Positions 57,944 to 64,000 of a stretch of DNA of 64,000 bases are shown here, in pieces. The DNA is from a bacterium. Its GTDB lineage: Bacteria; Cyanobacteriota; Vampirovibrionia; Obscuribacterales; Obscuribacteraceae. The position numbers and the translations under genes were made by a program. Below the pieces are notes generated by a model. It searched no databases, was not told the origin of the DNA, and saw only the letters and a program-made list of their open reading frames with translations. The stretch is from the NCBI GenBank assembly GCA_016124935.1, contig WGMS01000009.1:1-64000 (forward strand), in the 5' to 3' direction. How positions within the stretch are numbered: the first letter of the stretch is position 1; the number at the start of each line of letters is the position of its first letter.

Positions 57944-60486
57944 TGCAATCCTCCTATAACCCGAGGAGCGCCATCGACAGCCAACTCCAACCAGTCCTGA
58001 GGAAGACCTCCCAGAACTATCAGTAAACCTATGACCAGAGCGAAGCCTGCAATTTCACCTCTTCGAATATCTTCGTAACGGAATTCGCTTTTTACAGGTC
58101 CGAACAAAAGCCGCTGCATCAAATTGAAAAAGTACCAGGATGCGGCGAACCAGCTAAACACCACAGCTACCAAGCCAGGCGACATGGTGATGGAGGGGCT
58201 GACCAGCATTCCCAGATATCCGAAAAAGAGACCGAACGGAGGCAGTCCGGCTGATGCCATGATAATTAATGCCGTGAAAAACGCGAACCGTGGCATCGGC
58301 TTAAAGAGCCCACCCACTCTTGTCAAATCCAGTTCTGCATATCTTGAACGCAAACTGTTCCACGCCAGAATCAGTCCCACAGAAACCAAACCGACAGCCA
58401 CCGCGTACTGAAGCGACTGAGCAGTGAATTTACCTACCTGAGCAAGATGCCACCATAAAATTGAATACATTGAAAGACCGGCATACGCAATAAGTTCTGG
58501 AACTCTATCGCGGGATAGAGCCATTAACGTCCCCCAGATGGCACCGAATCCAGCAAGCACACCGATGGCAGAGAGAAGGTGGGCAGGAATCACCGGAAAA
58601 GCGAGAAATCCGGAGAAGGGAAGCAATACCGATAAAAGCATAGCCAACCAACCTGGAGTCCGCGTTAAAGCCGCCACATAGAGACCATGAAAAGGAAACA
58701 AGGGAATTAGAAAGAAAGAAAAAATCAAAATCAAAAGCGCAGTGTCGAAAGTGAAAGCAGCCGGGCTGGTTTCTTTATAGGCGCAAAAAATTGCAGCGAC
58801 TACAAAGACTACCAGGCAGGCCGGCGACGAATTGAGCAAACGCGACAATTTCTTTAGCACTCGCGAGACGTGCAACTCTATAGTGTAGACATAGAGCCGG
58901 TTTGCAAAAAGGATATAAAGCTGGGTCCACAGTCGACCGGAGTGCAGGACGAACTTGTCGTGGTAGTGCAGATAGAGACCGAACCAGCTAGATCCGATAG
59001 AGAGAACGAGAATAGCAGCAATAAACCAGAACAGTCCCTGAGGCAGTGCAGCCGCCTCGAAGTAAGCCGACACCTGGGAATGGTCAGGATAGAGAAAATG
59101 GGTAAATTGCTCGGCGGCGAAGAAATAGGATACCGAAGCGAAAGAGACTGCCGCAAGCATGCTGACAATCATCAACCATGCGCTCTGCAAGCGGAAGAGG
59201 GTGAGCATTGCGTGAGAAGCGGTGACCCAACCAAAGAGAAGGAAAATAAAAATACCCTGGGAATCCAGAATAGAGATACCCAGTACATAATGAGAAGCCA
59301 CAACTATGCCAAGAGGCATCAATAGTGACACCACGAATCCGGTCAACCAGCCGAGCAAACCCGGAGAATCCGGGGAAGGCATGATAGGCCGCTCCGGCTC
59401 CAATCTAGCTTTATGGATCACTTCACCACAATTAAGAAAAACAGTGGCTTTGAACAAACCATGGGCTATCAGGTGAAAGACGGCAAGAGAAAAAGCGCCC
59501 ACCCCGCACTCCATGATCATGTAACCCATCTGCCCGATGGTCGAATAGCCTAGAGTCTTCTTTATGTCGTTTTTGACGAGCATCATACTCTTACCGACCA
59601 GCATCGTGATCAATCCCACGAAAAGCACCACATGAAGGGTAGTGGGGGTGAGGACATAAAGAGGCGCCAGTCTGTTGAGCAGAAAGCCGCCGGCATTTAT
59701 TATGCCTGCGTGCAGAAGACCGGATATCGGTGTCGGTCCATAAAGCGAATCCGGTAACCAGCTATGTAGAGGAAACTGGGCCGATTTGCTCATCGCCCCT
59801 AAGAAAATCAGAAGAGCCACCGCCGTGGCACCAGTCATTGTCAATCCGCTTCCCCAGAGATCTATCAAAACCTGATTGGATGCAGCCCGCGCGAATAGCT
59901 CCGAAAATTGCACAGTTCCATAAAGATGGAATGCAAGGGCTATTCCACACAAAAACATGACATCGCCGAGCCGGAGTATGACAAAAGTCCGAAAAGTACT
60001 CTGGACCGTTGGAACATGAGAAAAATTGTGAAAAAGCAGGCACAGAATCCAACTGAGCAGCTGCCAGGACAGGAAGAGTGACAAAAGATCCGCACTTGAT
60101 ACCATAAAGAGCAGGGTAAAAATTGCAACGCCTAATAGCGCATGAAATCTGGGTTGATCCGGATCCTGCTGCATATAGCTTATCGAGTAACGATAAATCA
60201 CCATACCGATGGCAGAAATGACAGCCATCATAACCGCCGACAATCTATCCACAGACAGCTCGACCACAGGCAATACCGGCCAGGGTGAGGCAAAGAGAAA
60301 AACATCTATGGGCTCGGAAGTTTGAATAGAGCTACAGAGAACCACCATAGAAGCCAGAAAACCCATCACCAGAGCGCAGAACCCGGCTCGATAGCTTCTG
60401 GCATCGACAAGACGATTGGGTAACGCAGAAAAAGAAGCCGCGACTAGCGGCATCAATATTGCCAAGACGGGAAATAGACTGGTCAT
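57931..60486 (-). CDS. dabB: DabB-type NuoL-like subunit fused to an NuoM-like half
   Basis: DabB is the membrane partner of DabA, related to proton-pumping complex I subunits. At 851 residues it is far longer than I recall for DabB (about 550). Residues 1-500 are NuoL-like: FLSWQLLSWILCL, MSKSAQFPLHSWLPDSLYGPTPISGLLHAG with pump Lys234, NDIKKTLGYSTIGQMGYM and HLIAHGLFKATVFLNCG. The NuoL Glu of the WE motif is Gln142. From about 580 a second module reads FPFHGLYVAAL ... SRDRVPELIAYAGLSMYS ... GGLFKPMPRFAFFTALIIMASAGLPPFGLFFGYLGML, the C-terminal half of NuoM, but without the conserved helix-7 and helix-8 lysines. It is fourth in the five-gene operon. Confidence 0.85.
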   Translation of the reverse strand: MTSLFPVLAILMPLVAASFSALPNRLVDARSYRAGFCALVMGFLASMVVLCSSIQTSEPIDVFLFASPWPVLPVVELSVDRLSAVMMAVISAIGMVIYRYSISYMQQDPDQPRFHALLGVAIFTLLFMVSSADLLSLFLSWQLLSWILCLLFHNFSHVPTVQSTFRTFVILRLGDVMFLCGIALAFHLYGTVQFSELFARAASNQVLIDLWGSGLTMTGATAVALLIFLGAMSKSAQFPLHSWLPDSLYGPTPISGLLHAGIINAGGFLLNRLAPLYVLTPTTLHVVLFVGLITMLVGKSMMLVKNDIKKTLGYSTIGQMGYMIMECGVGAFSLAVFHLIAHGLFKATVFLNCGEVIHKARLEPERPIMPSPDSPGLLGWLTGFVVSLLMPLGIVVASHYVLGISILDSQGIFIFLLFGWVTASHAMLTLFRLQSAWLMIVSMLAAVSFASVSYFFAAEQFTHFLYPDHSQVSAYFEAAALPQGLFWFIAAILVLSIGSSWFGLYLHYHDKFVLHSGRLWTQLYILFANRLYVYTIELHVSRVLKKLSRLLNSSPACLVVFVVAAIFCAYKETSPAAFTFDTALLILIFSFFLIPLFPFHGLYVAALTRTPGWLAMLLSVLLPFSGFLAFPVIPAHLLSAIGVLAGFGAIWGTLMALSRDRVPELIAYAGLSMYSILWWHLAQVGKFTAQSLQYAVAVGLVSVGLILAWNSLRSRYAELDLTRVGGLFKPMPRFAFFTALIIMASAGLPPFGLFFGYLGMLVSPSITMSPGLVAVVFSWFAASWYFFNLMQRLLFGPVKSEFRYEDIRRGEIAGFALVIGLLIVLGGLPQDWLELAVDGAPRVIGGLQWMQ

Positions 60487-60514
60487 ATTTTTGCCTTCAT
60501 TCGAAATAAACTAA

Positions 60515-61180
60515 TCAACGCTCACCCACAAGACCTTCACCAGGCAGAAATCTGACAATCGCTGATTCATCAAGCTTGAACTTCTGCTCAACGAACTTCG
60601 CTTTACTGGAATCAAAAACCTCCAGTTGTGCAGATTCAGCATTGAAAAACCAGCCGTGCAGCTTTAGCATTCCCTTTGAGCAAGCTGCTTCTATTGCCGG
60701 GTGCTCCGCCATTTTCATCAATTCGAAAAGCACGTTATACCTGCCTACATTCTGCCAAATCGATTGGTCATCAGACTCGAGAGCGAGCGAATAAACTTCG
60801 AGCAAATCACCACTTTTTTCGTCGTTGGAAAAATCACTCGATCGATGCTCGACCATGGCTCTTGCTCTAAAACGTGCATATTCGCAGGGTGAATGACCAT
60901 AAATGACGACCCGCTCCACTTTAGAATCGACCATGGTCTCCAGGAAGCCGCCTGTATCAAAGCGGTGTCCGAAGTTTTGAAAAAGATGAAGATTGACGGA
61001 TTCGTCGCTGCAAACATAACGCAGCAACCAACCCATATCAGAACAGGCGATAACGGCGGCGCTGGCGATTGAACCAGAGACGAGGCCGTCGGACAATTGC
61101 AGGTCGTCTAAAAATTCGCCCCCCCCGAAATTCGACAGCCTGAAGGCAATATCGTCAAAAGCATCAACCAAGTTTCTCAT
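60515..61180 (-). CDS. Beta-carbonic-anhydrase-like protein with altered active-site dyad
   Basis: A 221-residue soluble protein. AAVIACSDMGW and VIYGHSPCEYAR hold the zinc ligands of beta-carbonic anhydrase: Cys46, His96 and Cys99, with Asp48 also kept. In active enzymes the dyad motif is CxDxR; here the Arg position is Gly50. MLKLHGWFFNAESAQLEVFD near the end is the family C-terminal strand. It overlaps the Mur-ligase-like gene by four bases (ATGA) and precedes dabB by 28 bases. It may be a DAB-associated CA-like subunit or an inactive regulator. Since DabA is itself CA-like, two CA folds would sit in one system. Confidence 0.75.
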   Translation of the reverse strand: MRNLVDAFDDIAFRLSNFGGGEFLDDLQLSDGLVSGSIASAAVIACSDMGWLLRYVCSDESVNLHLFQNFGHRFDTGGFLETMVDSKVERVVIYGHSPCEYARFRARAMVEHRSSDFSNDEKSGDLLEVYSLALESDDQSIWQNVGRYNVLFELMKMAEHPAIEAACSKGMLKLHGWFFNAESAQLEVFDSSKAKFVEQKFKLDESAIVRFLPGEGLVGER

Positions 61181-62142
61181 GAACGCAGACTTCCTGTTTT
61201 CACAAGCACCTCAGAAACAATATGGGATATCTCTTTCATTGAGACTCCCATGGAATCCGCTGCGGTTATCGCGCACCAGGCGCTGACATCGGCCTGAGGC
61301 GCAGATTGCAAGACGCCGCTGACTTCAGACAACCAGGCCAGACCCGCTTTCGAGACAACTGAGCCGCTGTCGGACATAGTCACGGCGCTCGCATCGCTAA
61401 AGAGCGCTTCGACTCGCGCTCTCACCATGGGATTAGCATCATTGACCACAGCCGCTCTCTTGAAGACTCGCTTTTCGATTGCGAGACTTTCGAGAATCTC
61501 GCAATACAACGCAGCAGCTCGAGCGTTCCTCTCCGGAGACGGCAATGGATGATGTGCCGCAGTTATCACGGCGAGATCAGGTTCGATAAAGCTACCCGTC
61601 CTTGCCACTTCACCCCGGTCGGCACCGCTTGCTTCGACAATCAAAAGCTCCGTATCCGCCTTCATCGAGAACAATTCGGGAAGAGCTCCCAACGCACCAC
61701 TATCAACCGCAACATGGCAACGAAACTGTTTTCGGACCAGAAACTCTAGAAAGGCGATGGTCTCTTTGCGTCCGACACTGCCGGTGACAGCCACCACATT
61801 CGGAGCTACTCGTCGACGCCACAAACTTGCCAGTTGCCAGAGAGCGATCTTGGTATCGGCCACGGAAATAATCGCTCTCGTTCTATCTAGACTGAGCACA
61901 GAGGCTCGACTGCCTTCGACAATACAACCTCCAGCGCCTCTGGCGAAGGCCGATTCGATGCAATCATGAGAATCCTCACCGCCACAGGACATGGCAACAA
62001 ACCAATCGCCCGGACCTACTTCCTCCAGTATCCAGGTCAATCTACTGCCCGCCGGCAAATGGTCGCCGCCTTTTCGGACCAGACAGCCATGAGTGGCATC
62101 AAGGATCTCTTCCACTGTATAAAGCGCCGTCATCCGCTTCAA
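61177..62142 (-). CDS. MurF-like Mur-ligase protein with broken P-loop, in the DAB operon
   Basis: A 321-residue protein. The N-terminal domain matches MurF (GDWFVAMSCGGEDSHDCIESAFARGAGGCIVEGSRA). The central domain begins VVAVTGSVGRKETIAFLEFLV, where active Mur ligases have GSxGKTT; here it reads G121-S-V-G-R-K-E127. ELLIVEASGADRGEV and DLAVITAAHHP follow, as in the central domain, but the C-terminal ligase domain is short. At 321 residues it is well below the usual 450 of MurF. ATP-dependent ligation is doubtful. It is tied to neighbours by four-base overlaps on both sides, so its function is probably linked to DabAB, not cell wall. Family call by eye. Confidence 0.7.
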   Translation of the reverse strand: MKRMTALYTVEEILDATHGCLVRKGGDHLPAGSRLTWILEEVGPGDWFVAMSCGGEDSHDCIESAFARGAGGCIVEGSRASVLSLDRTRAIISVADTKIALWQLASLWRRRVAPNVVAVTGSVGRKETIAFLEFLVRKQFRCHVAVDSGALGALPELFSMKADTELLIVEASGADRGEVARTGSFIEPDLAVITAAHHPLPSPERNARAAALYCEILESLAIEKRVFKRAAVVNDANPMVRARVEALFSDASAVTMSDSGSVVSKAGLAWLSEVSGVLQSAPQADVSAWCAITAADSMGVSMKEISHIVSEVLVKTGSLRS

Positions 62143-62480
62143 GCCTCCTCTTTCAAGCTAGATTCATTGAGATCGGTGTACTCGATACCGTCCAGCATCC
62201 AGGAGGCAAGCTCCGGGTCTATCAAGCGATAGAAAACATTGCGGCCTTCCCGCCGCTCGACAACAATGCGATGGGAACGCAAAACCGCTATATGCTTCGA
62301 AATAGCCGACTGAGGCAGATCCAGTAAAGTCTCCAGGGTGGAGACATCCCGCTCGCCGTGGCGCAACTCGTCGAGTATCTGAACCCTGCGGGAATTGGCA
62401 AGCACTCGAAAAAGATCAGAGAGCTTTTTTACAACTATTTCAACGGACTCGCCGGATCTGGAACTTCTCAGCAACATCAT
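62139..62480 (-). CDS. ArsR-family repressor heading the DAB operon
   Basis: A 113-residue winged-helix regulator. LSDLFRVLANSRRVQILDELRHGERDVSTLETLLDLPQSAISKHIAVLRSHRIVVERREGRNVFYRL is the ArsR/SmtB core, with the recognition helix in QSAISKHIAVL. It has no cysteine, so it lacks the metal site of ArsR/SmtB in alpha-3. It overlaps the Mur-ligase-like gene by four bases. It probably represses its own operon and may sense something other than a metal, such as a redox state, small molecule or inorganic-carbon signal. Confidence 0.9.
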   Translation of the reverse strand: MMLLRSSRSGESVEIVVKKLSDLFRVLANSRRVQILDELRHGERDVSTLETLLDLPQSAISKHIAVLRSHRIVVERREGRNVFYRLIDPELASWMLDGIEYTDLNESSLKEEA

Positions 62481-62490
62481 AGATTCTCAT

Positions 62491-62506
62491 ATGCAAATCT
62501 TCGCAT
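62491..62506. promoter_or_regulatory. Imperfect inverted repeat near the arsR(-) start, candidate operator
   Basis: ATGCAAA (62491-62497) faces TTCGCAT (62500-62506), 10 bases before the ATG of the reverse arsR. The ATGCAAA half-site recurs in the larger repeat at 62614-62649, which supports a shared operator. Confidence 0.55.
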
Positions 62507-62613
62507 ACGAATATGTTAGCACATGCAGACATTTTTACAAACTCATCCAACTTAAGCTATGCTTCAAGCCCGAAAACCGAGAATTCGTACTTATATATCG
62601 GTGGGCTCTTACC

Positions 62614-62649
62614 CCTCCTATGCAAACATGCTAAACTTTGCATAGGAGG
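62614..62649. promoter_or_regulatory. Perfect 13-bp inverted repeat overlapping the arsR(+) ribosome-binding site
   Basis: CCTCCTATGCAAA (62614-62626) is repeated in inverted form as TTTGCATAGGAGG (62637-62649) around a 10-base spacer. The right arm is also the AGGAGG ribosome-binding site of the arsR at 62663. As DNA it is an ArsR-type operator; as RNA it would fold into a hairpin hiding the ribosome-binding site. Both readings imply tight control. Confidence 0.8.
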
Positions 62650-62662
62650 TACGCGATAAACG

Positions 62663-63064
62663 ATGCCGCATAGAGTTGTGATTAGTTCAGAACTGGCAAG
62701 GTTGTTTGCCGTATTGTCCAATCCAAATAGGGTTAGAATCGTAGAAGAGTTGAACACCCGGGAACTCTCGGTCAACGACCTGCAGGATTTATTGGGTGTC
62801 ACCCACGCCGCCGTATCCCAACAACTGGCCGTGCTGCGCACAAATCGAATCGTCTCGGAGCGCCGAGAAGGCAGGCATGTTTACTATCACCTCAAAGACC
62901 CGGCCCTGGCAGCCTGGGTGTTGAGCGGAATCAGCTTCATCTCTCCGGACCACCGCGAGATGCAAGAGATGACGAACGCCATAGAAAAAGCAAAAGAGAG
63001 CTGGAGCACAGAAGACGGCATCCAGGAAAAAGAGAAGAGCAAAAGCAAGGCTAAGAAAGCCTAA
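62663..63064 (+). CDS. Second ArsR-family repressor, divergent from the DAB operon
   Basis: A 133-residue paralogue of the ArsR at 62139. [82 protein letters not shown] matches the other through the helix-turn-helix and wing. It also has no cysteine. A Lys/Glu-rich C-terminal tail ([11 protein letters not shown]) is unique to it. AGGAGG is 13 bases from the ATG, rather long, and lies in a hairpin arm. Its stop overlaps that of fabH. Confidence 0.9.
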   Translation: MPHRVVISSELARLFAVLSNPNRVRIVEELNTRELSVNDLQDLLGVTHAAVSQQLAVLRTNRIVSERREGRHVYYHLKDPALAAWVLSGISFISPDHREMQEMTNAIEKAKESWSTEDGIQEKEKSKSKAKKA

Positions 63065-64000
63065 TAGGCCCAACGCATCAACATCGCGCCGGCACTGAAT
63101 CCGGCACCAACCGATCCGAACAGCACCAGATCACCCTTTTTCAATTTACCTTCATTCAAGGCTGTGTCTATCGCAAGAGGCAGAGTACCGGCTGTCGTAT
63201 TGCCGTACTCGGCGATATTGACGATAACTTTGTCCATCGGCACTTTTAGCCTGTCTACAGCGGCCGAGATAATACGCAAATTGGCCTGGTGCGGAATAAA
63301 GAGATCGATATCATCTCCGGTATAGCCATGCCGTTCCAATAAACGAACACAAAGTTCCGGCATTTTTCTGGTGGCAAATTTGAACACCACTTTGCCATCC
63401 TGGTGGACAAAGTGCATCTTGCTGTCCAGGGTCTCTTTAGAGGTGGGATGCTTCGAGCCTCCGGCAGGAATACAAAGGAACTCTCCACCGGAACCATCGA
63501 CTTCATGCAGAAAATCTATGATCCCTTCTTCTCCTTCCTCGGTCGGCTCTATAAGAGCCGCACCACCGCCATCTCCAAAAATAATACAAGTCTGCCGATC
63601 TTCATAATCGATGATCGACGACATTACATCCAGCCCAATCACAATCGCTCTTTTATGAGCACCGGTCTTTATGAACTGCGCCGCCACCTGGGTGGCGTAT
63701 AGAAAGCCTGAGCAGGCGATGGACATATCGAAACCCCAGGCGCCCTTGGCGCCTATTCTGTCCTGAACCAGACAGGCTGTGGCAGGCAGCATCATATCCG
63801 GGGTTATCGTAGCGACGATGATAAGATCGATGGTGGTAGGATCGATTCCGGTTTTGTCGATAATCTGCTGAGCCGCCTCGGCAGCCAGATCCGATGTGGT
63901 CACACCTTTATCGACGATATGACGGGTGAGAATACCGGTACGCTCGACGATCCAGTCATTAGAGGTTTCCACCATCTTCTCAAGGTCTTGATTAGTTAGA
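63061..64000 (-). CDS. fabH: Beta-ketoacyl-ACP synthase III (5' end beyond the window)
   Basis: FabH starts fatty-acid chains by condensing acetyl-CoA with malonyl-ACP. The open frame continues to the window edge; reading past the internal Met at 63975 gives [23 protein letters not shown], the normal FabH N-terminus, so the true start is outside. The catalytic triad is complete: Cys in [12 protein letters not shown], His in [10 protein letters not shown] and Asn in YGNTTAGT. The C-terminal [13 protein letters not shown] is intact. The stop overlaps the convergent arsR stop by 3 bases. Confidence 0.96.
   Translation of the reverse strand, partial: LTNQDLEKMVETSNDWIVERTGILTRHIVDKGVTTSDLAAEAAQQIIDKTGIDPTTIDLIIVATITPDMMLPATACLVQDRIGAKGAWGFDMSIACSGFLYATQVAAQFIKTGAHKRAIVIGLDVMSSIIDYEDRQTCIIFGDGGGAALIEPTEEGEEGIIDFLHEVDGSGGEFLCIPAGGSKHPTSKETLDSKMHFVHQDGKVVFKFATRKMPELCVRLLERHGYTGDDIDLFIPHQANLRIISAAVDRLKVPMDKVIVNIAEYGNTTAGTLPLAIDTALNEGKLKKGDLVLFGSVGAGFSAGAMLMRWAY

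Overview
The window looks like a chromosome segment of a free-living heterotroph, probably a non-photosynthetic relative of Cyanobacteria (Vampirovibrionia/'Melainabacteria', perhaps Obscuribacterales). That placement is an inference from the mix of gene families, gene style and a 23S-5S operon without 16S; no alignment was possible. Composition is even and GC slightly above half. Apart from one long repeat-rich gene there is no sign of phage, insertion sequences, integrons or CRISPR.

Layout. 1-9609: envelope and secreted proteins around anmK (murein recycling), guaB3 (IMP dehydrogenase family), a PDZ-vWA protein and an HtrA protease. 9629-18602: larE-larB (nickel-pincer cofactor), a CapD/WbpM-type nucleotide-sugar dehydratase, a rhomboid-like protein, leuS and tyrS. 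18751-23641: a thioredoxin-fold gene with an in-frame UGA and SECIS-like hairpin (candidate selenoprotein), an unknown acidic protein, a large membrane protein and a redoxin. 23933-27706: tRNA-Ile, tRNA-Ala, 23S and 5S with no 16S. 27956-37325: NBR1-like Ig protein, Ser/Thr kinase, hemerythrin-like protein, formylglycine-generating enzyme with its sulfatase, rpsU, CpaB and a RIO-like kinase. 37389-46783: membrane protein, DUF1704 peptidase, mscL, glycosyltransferase, secreted beta-rich protein, FAD amine oxidase-like protein and an OmpR-type regulator. 47551-55025: a triple NlpC/P60-like repeat protein, a histidine kinase, clpS-clpA. 55037-62480: a five-gene operon arsR / Mur-ligase-like / beta-carbonic-anhydrase-like / dabB / dabA, divergent from a second arsR. 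63061-64000: fabH, cut by the window edge.

How it fits together. The best candidate for an undescribed system is the right-hand operon. DabA keeps its zinc ligands. Its membrane partner is an NuoL-like protein fused to an NuoM-like half. Two enzyme-like proteins with altered active sites sit between them and an ArsR repressor, and the divergent promoter carries a perfect 13-bp inverted repeat that swallows the ribosome-binding site of the second arsR. This suggests a regulated, vectorial CO2/bicarbonate uptake complex with accessory subunits. The second main candidate is the UGA-containing thioredoxin-fold gene, whose hairpin fits the bacterial SECIS rules as I recall them.
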